Positions 53,971 to 64,000 of a stretch of 64,000 nt of DNA are shown here, one piece after another. The notes under the pieces were generated by a model. That model was not told the DNA's origin. It was given only the letters and a program-made list of their open reading frames with translations, and searched no databases. Each line of letters opens with the position of its first letter. The stretch's first letter is position 1. The position numbers were made by a program, and so were the translations under genes. Location of the stretch: the NCBI GenBank assembly GCA_010015655.1, contig ML976700.1, forward strand, positions 62,001 to 126,000, in the 5' to 3' direction. The DNA is from Bimuria novae-zelandiae CBS 107.79 (Eukaryota; Ascomycota; Dothideomycetes; Pleosporales; Didymosphaeriaceae).

Positions 53971-55392
53971 ATGGATCCTAATAACCCCAACCGCGAATTC
54001 CGCAGCACACCCCAATACGCCCTCTACCAGCGCGAAAACTTCTGGAAATCAAACGACGGCGAAGTCTCCCCCTTCAACACCTCGCCCGGTGAACTCGAAC
54101 GCCTCGCACAGAAGAACCTCACGCAGAATGGCTGGCTCTATGCATCCAGCAACGCTGGGTACGTCAAGATTCCACTTTGATATCCCGTCCACGTAGAACC
54201 TGAACGAAGCTGACAATAGGATGCTGCATGACAGACAATCCTACACCCACACCACCAACCGGCAAGCCTTCTACCGCCACCGCATAATCCCCCGCATGCT
54301 CGTCGACACTAACGCCCGCGAAACCTCCCATACCATCTTCGGCCACGCCGTCTCCGCACCCATCGGCTTCGCCCCGATCGGTATCAACCAAATCTACAAC
54401 GAAGACGGCGAACTCCCCGTCGCCCGCGTAGCCGGCGAACTCAACCTGCCCTACTGTCTCTCAACCGCTGGTTCCCAGCCCATCGAAGACGTCGGACGGG
54501 CGAATGACAGTCTCACCAGTGGGGGCAAGGGTGTGCGCTTCTTCCAGCTGTACATGCCGCACGACGACGCACTTACCACATCGCTATTAAAAAGGGCAGT
54601 GGATAGCGGATTCACAGCGTGTATCCTGACGCTGGATACATGGCAGCTCGGCTGGCGCCACGACGACGTCGCAACGAGCAACTACGCTTTCTACCACGGG
54701 AAAGGCGCGGACCTCGGACTGTCGGATCCGGTATTCCAGCGCCGGCTCCGCGAGCACGAGATCGATCCTGTCAAGCAGCCGAACGAGGCGGGCGCGCTGT
54801 GGATCGACAACGTGTGGCACGGGCGGGCGCACACGTGGGAGAAAGCCGTGTGGGCGATGAAGTTGTGGAAAGAATTATCGGGCGGGAAGCCGTTTGCGCT
54901 CAAGGGGGTCCAGCACGTGGACGATGCGAGGAGAGCGGTGGACTTGGGTTTCGATGGGATTGTCGTGTCGAATCATGCGGGGAGGCAGGTGGATGGGGCG
55001 GTGGCGAGTTTGGATGCGCTGGAGAAGATTGTGGGTGGTGAGTTTATAAACTTCATGTGCATGTTGAAAAGGAGAAAAGTGTCTAACACGAAGTAGCTGT
55101 CGGGGACAAGATATACATCATGTACGACTCTGGCGTGCGCAGCGCGTCGGATGTGTTTAAGGCACTTGCGCTCGGTGCACAATTCGTCTTCGTTGGCCGC
55201 CTCTGGGTATGGGGACTCTCGATCATGGGCGAGGCGGGCGTGCGTCATGTTATGAAGAGCCTGCTTGCAGACTGGGATATCCTCCTAAACGTTGGTGGGT
55301 TCAAAAATGTTAAAGAAATCATCGGCAATAGAGGGGCATTGGAGAGCGGGCCGAAGGACTATCCGTTGCAGCCTAGAACATCCAAGTTGTAG
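53971..55392 (+). CDS. FMN-dependent alpha-hydroxyacid oxidase (lactate/glycolate type), peroxisomal
   Basis: Exons 53971-54158, 54220-55037 and 55097-55392 give 433 residues. Introns (GTACGT, GTGAGT donors; CTGAC, CTAAC branches) join NAGMLHDRQ and EKIVGAVGDKIYI. The fold is a TIM barrel that binds FMN. Seen: PIGFAPIGINQIYNEDGE near the N-terminus, LSTAGS, FQLYMPHDD, LTLDTW, ALKGVQHVDDARRAVDLGFDGIVVSNHAGRQVDGA with the catalytic His and substrate Arg (about 320-336), and YDSGVRSASDVFKALALGA for FMN phosphate. The usual SNHGGRQLDG has Ala for the second Gly. The C-terminus is RTSKL, a canonical PTS1, so import into peroxisomes is expected. There is no cytochrome b2 domain, so an H2O2-forming oxidase is more likely than lactate dehydrogenase. 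Substrate (lactate, glycolate, longer hydroxyacids) is open. Confidence 0.9.
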
Positions 55393-55962
55393 GGTTTAGA
55401 GATAGCAGTGATATACCTGTGTGTACATTAGCATACAAATGGAGTAGTACACCCGAACCAATCTTGAAGGAAAAGTGGTTCATTGCAGTCCTACCCTCCT
55501 AACCATCTCAACCCACAATCTATGAAAGTGCATCGCTATAGTCACCCTCGAGGAGGGATCAAACGTTCGAAAAAGGCCATTACAATAAGAAAGAGGGACG
55601 ACGACGTGCGACGCCAGGTATCAATTCGTGATGAGGCCCTGTTTGGATGAGGTTCGTTCTCTCATATCTCATGCATCGGGAGTCGTCAAGACTCCGTCAG
55701 TGATTTTGTCCTTGCCAATGCCTGTCCATGCCCGCCAAATCAAGCCAAATTCCTCAGCCAACAAAAGCTGACACATCCTAGCCTATCCACCGCGTTAAGG
55801 TCATAACGTGAACATTACCGGCAAGCCGAAGCTGTACCTGGCCAAAAAACGTTTCTCAAACCAGGTGTGACCAAGTTTACCGAGGTGTCCAGTGTGCAGT
55901 CAAGGGCTTCTCGACGGTAATTATTCCCAGAAGCCGTGCACGAAATACATAGAGCTTGTCGG
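55393..55962. other. Intergenic, convergent 3' ends
   Basis: Between the FMN oxidase and the PP2C phosphatase. No gene seen. Confidence 0.5.
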
Positions 55963-57779
55963 TTACTTTTTACTCGCGGTAGAGCCGGAAGTGACCTTGT
56001 CTGGCACTGTAGTGTCTTTCTGTCCAGCAGCTGGCTCTTCAGACTTCTCTGTCTTTACTGACGAAGGTGACTCCGTAGTCTCTTTCGTGGAGGTGCCCTG
56101 TGGGCCGGGTGTCTCTTCACGTGAGCCATTGGACCTGTCGACTTGAAAGTCGCGGTCCTTGTCCTCGTCATCATTGTCAAACATATCGGCGTCTGCAGCT
56201 TCGGTGGTGATTTCCGTACCATCTCCGAGAAGGATGATGCGGCCACCCCCACCTGGAGAATCAGTATACGATTTACACACAAACTTGGCGTGACTCACCA
56301 CCCATTCCACGGTTGCCCTGGAAGCGGTTGTCAAGGTCCATGTCGATATCATCAGGGCTATCATCGATTCGGTGGTGCACTCCCGGCCCGCGGAATTCGG
56401 CTAGGGTCATGTATTAGAAATATACTAACTGCTGCCTGCTAAGGCAGTAGAGGTAGAATCTTCAGACTTGCCATATTCTGGCGGAGCGCAAGGTCCCTCT
56501 CCGTTCGCAACCCTTTTCGCGATGTCCTCGTACCACTGCTCCTTCGTCTTTCCATGCAAAAGACCAATAACAATCATGGTCATGTTGTCGCAGCCTACGC
56601 CACCGGTGTCACTGTTGCTTGCGAGACAGTTGTCCATCATGTTTTCACATATAGATGCGAGATCCTGCTTCGCAACGATACCGCGCCTAACGAACTCGAT
56701 GACAGCTTGAGACGACTGGCAATCCCAGATACCTAAGTATGTATAAGCAACCGCACCTGGGGAAGGACCATAGCATCTTACCGTCACAAGCAATGACCAG
56801 GAACTCGTCATCCTCGCTGATATCGTGTATCTCGACATCGGGAAAGGCAGTCACAATCTGTTGTTCGGGCGGGAGCTCGGCGCTCTTCTTGAACTCGAAG
56901 TCTCCGATGGCTCTCGATAGAGCGAGGTTCCCGTTGACGCGGCCAAAGTCTACGAAGCCCCCGGCGGCCTGGATGCGCGCTTTCTCGGCTACAGATGGTC
57001 AGAAAAGCCTCATACGAGAGAGAGACTGCGCACCTTCATTTTGGGGCTTGTGGTCGTATGAGAGCGGCTTTGCCCGGCCCTTGATGCCCAAAACAGCCCG
57101 CGAATCGCCGGAGTTGGCCTGCGTGGATTAGTACTGGTGCACGGAAAACTGCCGGTGGCTATCATACCACGTAGATCTTGTTCTTCGAGATGATACCAAC
57201 TGAAGCGGTGCATCCCGAGACTTCCTCTTCATACTTAGGGTCTATTTCCGGCAAATTAGCAGTCCGCCCTGAAGCTGTGGATAATCTCCATACATACCGC
57301 TCAGTATCGCACGGTCCGTTGCCAGGAAGCCGTCTTGCAGGGCCTTCTTTATGTCGCCTTCTTTGAAGGCTTCCTGTTTCGCGACAATCTCGTGGAGGTG
57401 CTCGCCGGTGTATAGCGCTACCTTGTCACCGCCGTGGCCGTCGTAAACGCCGAAGAAACTTAGTCGCTTGTCTGCGGGTGCCGGCTTCTTGTCGTCGCCC
57501 GCAGCTTGCAGATCAAGAATACATGCGTGTGCGTCCTCCATGCTGATTCGCCATCCCTGCATCGAGGACACGCCGAAAATCAAGTGTTCGCCATCGCTGC
57601 TTTGAGATTTCTAACAAGTAAGACGCGTCAGTCAGAGTCGCTTGAAGTTAAGTGTCTCCGCGTGTGCACAGTCGCGCCCGAGGCCGTTGCGGCAGGGTCA
57701 ACGTGTACGGTGCGGGGGCGGGGAGGGTATTGAACAAGCATACCTTCTCAACCACGGGTTCCGAGAGTGTCTGACCCAT
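55963..57779 (-). CDS. PTC2: PP2C-type Ser/Thr phosphatase (PTC2/PTC3-like)
   Basis: Eight exons: 57779-57744, 57610-57298, 57241-57168, 57118-57034, 56988-56782, 56732-56472, 56400-56299 and 56252-55963, giving 455 residues. The sixth intron (56401-56471) has a GC-AG border (GCAAGT...CTAG); the other six are GT-AG. The start [12 protein letters not shown] is typical of PTC2/3 (Gly2 may be myristoylated). Metal-binding motifs are present: [40 protein letters not shown] and [13 protein letters not shown]. The C-terminal 120 residues are acidic and disordered, ending GSTASKK. In yeast, Ptc2/3 act on MAP kinases, Rad53 and cyclin-dependent kinases. Length equals yeast Ptc2 (464). Confidence 0.94.
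56401..56471 (-). other. GC-AG intron of the PP2C gene
   Basis: The donor is GCAAGT after codon TAT plus G; the acceptor is CCCTAG. Removal joins PPEY to AEFRGPG in frame. No GT donor nearby gives the conserved sequence. Confidence 0.8.
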
Positions 57780-58854
57780 GCTGTCCGCGGCCTATGAAGA
57801 CGTTGGGGAGGGAAAGAGGGTGATGTCGACGTGGAGGACGGAAGGCTTTGCGGGCATATAATTGTAGCGTCACTGGCTGGTTGTGTGGGGTGTGTCGCGG
57901 TGGTAGGGAGCAGCGGTTGTAAGTGAGTCAGGTAAGTGGGCGGACAGGGAAAGAGCGCGCGCCGGTGACGTCGATCGTCAGGAAGAGAAGCAAAGGTCTT
58001 TGGCGGCCAGAGGCGTATTTGCGAGGAGCAGGTGTCGTGTGTGATCCAAGTCGAATAGAACTGCTTGAGAGTACGCATCCCGCCACGCTAGCCGTGTTGG
58101 GTCACAGCTGTGGCTTGTTCGTCATTGCTTCGCCATCTGGGCTCTGTGCGTCGAGGTCCTTGGGCGCTCCCATGTTGGTGCAACTTTGTCCCAGCGAGCT
58201 TCCCCAAACTGCCGCAGGGTCCGTCTTTTGGCCGGCGCACTCTGCAAGTGTAGGGCGAATCACCACAGCGTTAGGCAACCCTCCTCACAGCGCGTAGATC
58301 GCTTGCTCCGATTCTGCCACCTAGAGCCTGTCTGCGCCTCGTCTCTCGTCTCGTTTGTGCCCCAAGCGTACAGCTCATTCCAACCGCTCGCGTGCCGCCG
58401 GTCAATAGGTTACGCAGGAAGACGCCAGGCCGCGATTGGGGCTGACGGATATACACTCGCAGAGTTTGCACCGGACAAAGGTAGCTCCATATCCACCATA
58501 CCTAGTCATGTCGAGTATTCTACAGCGGCGTCGAGCATCTACGGCGCCCTGTGGTCAATGGCACCTTCTTGTTCAAGGACTGCTCCATACCGTTATCTTC
58601 AATGTTCAACCCTTCAAAGCTGCTCGCGTGCGCCACCATGGTACCACTATGTGCAGCCATTGAGGGTTCTCGCGCTTACGTGTGAAACATGGTTGCTATG
58701 GCGCATCTCTATCCCCCGCACTGTCAAAATCTGCCACAAACGACGCGCCAATCAGCGTCTAGTCGATCTCAACACCAAATTTGAATTGTGATGACGGCAA
58801 TTTTTGTTTTACAGCCAAAATCGACCTCTTTCGAAATTGCTAGCACATGCAAAC
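57780..58854. other. Intergenic between PP2C and the transposase
   Basis: No gene recognised. Just before the transposase ATG, TTTGTTTTACAG at 58802-58813 looks like a splice acceptor, so a 5' leader intron is likely. I found no TTAA in this stretch. Confidence 0.5.
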
Positions 58855-60833
58855 ATGCCAAATCCTGCGTCTGCCGTCAGCAACGATCCTGACTTCGTAA
58901 AATACACAAAATACTTACAAAAACGAGGTGTTTTACCTGACTTACCGTCCACGCCGCCACCGCAATGGAGACCTCTCGAAATCAACAACCCACGTACTTT
59001 TGGAGTCGCTGATTTACCTGAGGGTACTGACAGAGGCTCTCCAATTGCCCTCTTTGACTTGTTTTTCGACGCCGAGGTCATGGAGCAGATCGCACACTTT
59101 GCCAACGATCGCGCTGCTCATGCGCACCCTCAGCTGCCCTCCGCGAGAGGCTGGAAACCTACGTCGCCAGGAGAGCTGTATACGTACTTTGCAATTGTCG
59201 TATATATGGCCGTCCACAGAGAGCCGTCGCTGGCAGAATATTGGAGTCGCGGTCACAAAAACGCGCCTACTCACAAGCTCAACGACTTCATGGGCTGTAC
59301 GCGCTGGCACCAGCTAGATCGCTACCTGTACACTGCGGAAGTTAGTCAGACTTTTCAGTCACCTTTTGGCAGGGTGTGGGATCTCTCAGAGCTCCTCCGC
59401 GCGCGCTCTCTGCAGTACTGGCGCCCTGGCAAGCACCTCTGCGTCGACGAGGCTATTGCCAGATTTACTGGACGTGCTAGCGAGGTGGTAATCATTAAGA
59501 CAAAGCCTACACCTGAGGGCTTTAAAATCTGGTGTCTGGCAAACGATGGAGTCGTCCTGAACTGGTTATTTCATGCCAGAGGCAAAGGCCGCGGCCCTGT
59601 CAATTTACCGACCTTTACTGACGCTGACGCGCAGGCTTTTACACCCACAGAGTCAGTACCCGTCGCTCTCGTCCTCGCCGTTGACGCTGATGGTCAGCGC
59701 CTTTTTCCGTCGGGTCTCCACATTGTGTGGGACGACAATCTGTTCAACACCATACCCATGCTTGAATACCTGCGGCGGCAAGGCGTGGGTTGCGCAGGGA
59801 CGGTCCGGACGACCAAGACAACGACCAAAGAGACTTTTGAAGACGCTGCGCGCGTGGAGTTGCAAGCCGAGGACGTCAGCGTCAAAGGGCGCGCCCGCCA
59901 GAAGGTGGCAAAGGAGCTCTTTTCGAGCAGCCTTATGCGTCTGAAAACGCAGTTTACAAAGCACATGGAGTGGGGAGAGATCAGATGGGACTTGTCAAAG
60001 AGCGGAGAAGTCCTACAGGCAGCGTGGAGAGACAATCAGGTCGTCCTTTTTGCCTCTACCGTCGCAGAGCGTAAGTTTGTCGTCTCAACACTATGGCCTT
60101 GGCACGCTGACGATAGTCGCCACCAGCGATCCAGGTCATCATGAAGCTCCGCCGACGCTCCAAAATGAGCCAAAACAACAAGGGGATCTTTGAAAAAGCC
60201 TTTGGCAACGAGCCTGTGAGGCTGCTGGGCATACCGCAGATGATTGACGACTACAATTGTCACAAAACTGAGGTTGATCGCTTTGATCAGACGAAGGCGT
60301 ATTACTCGACCCAGCAAGTTAAGCGTCGTACCTGGCGACCTTTGCTCTACTTTCTGCTCGACCTGACGCTTAACAACGCGTACAGGCTGTCCTCATACTC
60401 TGACGCTGCCGCCGCCAAAAGGAGCGGCCACAAAAGGTTCCTATACGACCTCATTGAGCAGCTTTTCGACCGCGGGACGCGTCTCTGCAACGCAGGAGCA
60501 AAGCGCAAGAGATCAGACGACGTCGTTGTCGCTGAGGAGAGCTCCCATCGCTCCGCAAACCTGTATAAACAGGCAAAGACTTGTGTACTTTGTGCGGAGC
60601 GTGGGCGACGCCAGCACAAGTCTCAGCCTCCCAGGGTAGCTCTGGGTCACGTTCAAGGCAATTTACAGTCTCCTCGACCTCCTCAGCGTACTCCGCGTAC
60701 GCGCTTTGGGTGTAGTCTCTGCCAACTGCCTATGTGTAGGCCTGAAGTACGCCCTGAGTGCTGGCAGGAGCACCTCCGCCGACTGCAAACAATCAAGTCA
60801 ATTGACACCACCAAGAGCTCAATTATTAAGTAA
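58855..60833 (+). CDS. piggyBac-type DDE transposase, apparently intact
   Basis: Exons 58855-60070 and 60127-60833 give 640 residues; the intron (GTAAGT donor, CTGAC branch, CACCAG acceptor) removes what otherwise looks like a frameshift. The family is DDE_Tnp_1_7, cut-and-paste transposases that insert at TTAA. Seen: N-terminal helical region with PLEINNPRTFG...PIALFDLFF, first catalytic Asp in CVDEAIARFTGR (about 198), second in VWDDNLFNTIPML (about 294), and the last pair in TEVDRFDQTKAYYS (about 456 and 459). After splicing, FASTVAE joins PIQVIMKLRRRSK. The C-terminus ends with CVLC...CSLCQLPMC, the cysteine-rich DNA-binding domain of the family. All catalytic residues and the zinc domain are kept. 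Whether it is mobile or domesticated depends on finding its ends. An upstream coding exon is possible. Confidence 0.88.
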
Positions 60834-61547
60834 TTTAAGTTAAGTACGAGTAAAAATGCAGATTGTATAAGAATCTACAGCCAAACTTCATAAATCTTGG
60901 TGTTCATGCAGAATCGGAGCTATCGTCCGATTGGCCACTAGCAAGAAGTCCGCCTGTGGCAGATTTTGACAGTGCGGGGGATAACAGCTACTGGCCGCAT
61001 GCGTCTCAAGACACGACATTTTGGCGCTCCATCTTACTAGAAGTACCCTCGAATTTGATGCACTCAGAGGCGAACGCTCGCTGCGCGACTTTCTTCATGA
61101 CGACGCAGTCACCAGAGCGCTCTCCTCCTTATAATAACCATCATTGGCCCAAAAAGGCGTATCCTGTGTCCTAGTTGACATGTCATGTAGGCACTATAGC
61201 TGTTCTGATTCGTGGCTCGTCACTAGGATATGCACTCTTGCTTGTCCATCTCCGCGGATAATACTCAAAAGGTCATCTCACCTAGCGATGAAATGACTAC
61301 TCTAAAGCGACGGCTCAATAACCTCAAGATATGCTGACCTCCTGTACGTTCGGCCAGGTACATTTTTCGGGATTTCTGTATTAGTCAGTGCGTACCTCGG
61401 GACATTTATTAGTGCGGACTTAACGCCATATCATTGGTGAGAACGACCGAGGCATGGCATCACCACCGATACACCTGTGGTTTCTGAAACTTCCGCAATT
61501 CATCTCATCCGTTTATTCCTTTCCTCCTGCATCATCAAGGTACCAAA
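60834..61547. other. Intergenic downstream of transposase
   Basis: TTAA occurs twice close to the stop (about 60835-60842). No clear terminal inverted repeat found. It also holds the promoter of the acyl-CoA oxidase. Confidence 0.5.
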
Positions 61548-63746
61548 ATGGCACCGACTCCAGCCTGGGTGAAGCAATTGAAGCCGTCTGGCCCTCAGGG
61601 TCACGAGCTCCTCGATGCTGAGCGTGCCAAAAGCGATATACCTGTAGACAAGCTCCAGGAGTTGCTTCTCACAAAAGATGTCATTGAAAGAAGGAAAAGA
61701 ATTCTGGAAATACTAAAATCAGAGCCTGTCTTTGATAAGTCTTCAAACTACTTCAATGGTCGCATGGAGCGTTTCGAACGCGCCCTTGCCCGCGAGAAGA
61801 AGCTTCAGCTCCTGAGGCGAAAGCATAACTGGGATATTGAGGAGCTACGAACCGCTACCGATGCCGTCGGTGAGCCAGGACCTTATGCTCTCCATGAGGC
61901 AATGTTCAAGGTATGGACACAGAGCTTCATGACAAGGGCAGTGGATTGACAGAAAAGGTTACCCTCTCTGAGCAAGGAACTCCAGAACAACAAGAGAAGT
62001 TCTTGAAGCCTGCATCAGACTACAAACTCATTGGCTGCTACGCCCAGACTGAGCTCGGCCATGGATCTAACGTCCGGGGACTTGAGACGACTGCCACCTG
62101 GAATCCAGAAGACAAGACGTTTACGATACATTCGCCTCATCTTACTGCCTCGAAGTGGTGGATTGGTTCTCTTGGGCGAACTGCCAATCACGCCTGTGTC
62201 ATGGCCCAACTCTACATCAATGGCAAGAGCTTTGGTCCACATCCTTTTATTGTGCAAATCCGCGACATGAAGACACACGAACCGCTGGAGAATATTCACG
62301 TCGGTGACATAGGTCCGAAATTTGGATACAACACCATGGACAATGGTTTCCTACTCTTTAACAATGTTAAGGTGCCGCATTTCAACATGCTGAGTCGCTT
62401 CTCGAGGATCGATCCGCAAACGAACAAGTATGTCCGCCAAGGTAGCCCATCGCTCATCTACGGTACCCTCACGTGGGTGCGTTCTACCATCGTCATGCAA
62501 GCCGGTTCGGTCCTCGCACGAGGGGTCACCATCGCAACTCGTTACTGTGCCGTGCGACGCCAGTTCCAAGACCGCGATGCACCTCAGGGCGAGATTGGCG
62601 AGAACCCTGTGCTAAACTACACAATAGTCCAGATACGGCTGCTGCCTCTCCTCGCGGCTACCTTTGCTTTGCACTTTACTGGCAAGGGTATGATGAATCT
62701 GTACCAAGAGAACCAAAAGAGAATGAATGAGAGCGGAGCGAAGCGAGAGTCAGAGACGAGAGGTGCTGGACCTGAGGAGACACAGGCGGGTAGCGACATT
62801 CTTGCAGATTTGCATGCTACCTCTTGTGGTCTCAAGGCCCTGTCGAGCACAATTGCTGCTGAAGGTCTCGAAGCCTGTCGCAGAGCTTGTGGAGGCCACG
62901 GTTACTCCAGCTTCAGCGGCATCGGATCTTGGTATGCCGACTACCTTCCTACCGTGACCTGGGAGGGTGACAACTACATGCTCACCCAGCAAGTCGCTCG
63001 CTACGTAAGTACTTTTATACCTTGGTTCGGCCATGACCAGTACTAACGAACCTCACCAGCTCCTCAAATCCGCTCGCTCCGTTCTCTCGGGCGCGAAGCC
63101 AACGAACGACACAACTCGCATCCTCGCTAGCTTCCGGGCCCGTTCAGAAATTGGCTGTGCCTTCGACATCCTCGGCTCAGACGAAGACCTCGTCTCGGCC
63201 TTTGCATGGCGCGCCTCGTTCCTCACTTTTGAAGCGCTCAAGCACCGCGACGAACACAAGAAGCCCTGGAACGACCTCCTCGTCGACTTCTACCGCCTCT
63301 CCAAAGCCCACTCGCAGTACCTTGTCGTGAAGAATTTCTACGAGGCACTCAAGAACGGTGACGTCGCTAGCCAGGTCGACGCCACGACCCAAGACGTCCT
63401 CTGGAAGCTATTCCGCCTCTGGGCCCTAAACACGCTCGAGCAGGAAGGCTCGGAATTCTTTGCTTCGGGGGCGTCTTCACGACACCAGATCAGTTTGGCG
63501 AGGACGAACGCAGTGATGAAGTTGTTGAAGGAGATTCGGCCGCATGCTGTGAGGCTGGTGGATGGTTGGGGCTTCGACGACTGGGTACTGGACTCTTCAC
63601 TTGGAAGGTACGATGGGAAGGTGTATGAGGATATGTTTTACAGGGCGAGTGAGCTGAACCCGCTCAATGGCGTGACTGTCGACCCGTACCCTGAAAACGA
63701 GGTGTTGTTCAAGAAGGTGGAGCCGTTGGTGAAGGCTAAGTTGTAA
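61548..63746 (+). CDS. POX1: Peroxisomal acyl-CoA oxidase
   Basis: Exons 61548-61910, 61958-63004 and 63060-63746 give 698 residues, the normal size. Intron 1 is 47 bp (GTATGG...AAAAG); intron 2 (63005-63059) has GTAAGT and a perfect TACTAAC branch. The enzyme oxidises acyl-CoA to trans-2-enoyl-CoA with FAD and gives H2O2, the first step of peroxisomal beta-oxidation. Seen: YALHEAMFKVTLSEQGTPEQQ (joined across intron 1), CYAQTELGHGSNVRGLET, TASKWWIGSLGRTANHACVMAQL, RYCAVRRQFQ, and HGYSSFSGIGSWYADYLPTVTWEGDNYMLTQQ with the catalytic Glu. The C-terminus is KAKL, a PTS1 variant. Many filamentous fungi have several paralogues, so chain-length preference is unknown. Confidence 0.95.
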
Positions 63747-64000
63747 GTCTTTGCGCAGTTATTGCATGTAAGTGGGACACCCAAACTGGTCCCCGATATC
63801 AGATAGAATGTACCATAGCGAGAGAAGATAGTAAAGCATTGGTTCGTTTCCGAAACGAGGATGCCGTGATGGCAGATGTCCTATGCTCTAACAAATCCTG
63901 AAGGCTGCCTTGAAAACGGATCGAAGTGTGCCTCAATCACTTTTACAAATTCTATTTATGCCAATCTTGGCCTTGCTCGACCGGTCATGCCTCCAGCAAA
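63747..64000. other. 3' flank of acyl-CoA oxidase to window end
   Basis: No feature recognised. Confidence 0.5.

Noticed and set aside
60071..60144. Frameshift between two halves of the piggyBac transposase
   Set aside because: A 56-bp intron with GTAAGT, CTGAC and CACCAG restores the frame and family sequence.
1..64000. CRISPR arrays, bacterial operons, riboswitches
   Set aside because: No regularly spaced repeats of that kind; spliceosomal introns throughout show a eukaryotic nuclear genome.

Overview
The window looks like nuclear DNA of a filamentous ascomycete (Pezizomycotina). A Dothideomycete such as a Pleosporales species is my best guess, by inference only. The reasons are short introns of about 45-135 bp with GTRNGT donors and CTRAC branch sites, a Copia retrotransposon whose Trp and Gln codons have become stops (a RIP-like pattern), an alpha-type pheromone precursor and fungus-specific families such as ECL1 and DUF7918. 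Genes lie on both strands and I rebuilt exon structures by hand; where exon lengths are given they sum to an open frame. The only exceptions are the copies described as broken or suspect.

Layout. 1-3444: degraded Copia element running off the left edge, followed by AT-rich sequence to about 3960. 4424-12121: housekeeping block with an M20 amidohydrolase, a secreted M28 aminopeptidase, an alanine:glyoxylate-type aminotransferase and a repeat-bearing disordered protein. 13036-19212: three tandem DUF7918-type genes at different stages of decay. 19674-20080: a 407-bp non-coding miniature LTR element with 61-bp LTRs, a tRNA-iMet-like primer site, a polypurine tract and a perfect 5-bp target duplication. 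20900-21427: alpha-pheromone precursor with four peptide copies. 22136-24541: VPS29 (with a 15-nt exon) and a HAL2/MET22-type phosphatase. 24542-32120: mostly gene-free, holding only a small ECL1-type zinc protein.

32121-37342: four tandem minus-strand genes for small secreted cysteine-containing proteins. Each has a hidden second exon. The phase-2 splice donor creates an immediate stop if the intron is read through, so simple ORF calling cuts all four short. This is the part of the window most likely to be undescribed. 39143-41039: MFS sugar/inositol-type transporter. 41946-45771: ataxin-2/PBP1. 47360-51073: BUD6/AIP3 plus an ATGA-overlapping ORF or C-terminal extension. 51977-53120: LST8. 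53971-55392: FMN alpha-hydroxyacid oxidase ending in SKL. 55963-57779: PP2C phosphatase with a GC-AG intron. 58855-60833: apparently intact piggyBac-type transposase. 61548-63746: acyl-CoA oxidase ending in AKL.

Working together: the two PTS1-bearing oxidases (SKL and AKL) point to peroxisomes, and the aminotransferase is a plausible consumer of glyoxylate made by such an oxidase. LST8 (TOR complex), PBP1 (stress granules, TORC1 regulation in yeast) and the ECL1-type protein (lifespan and nutrient response in fission yeast) all touch nutrient signalling, but their proximity may be chance. The secreted-protein cluster, the DUF7918 cluster and the mobile elements form accessory islands between conserved genes.
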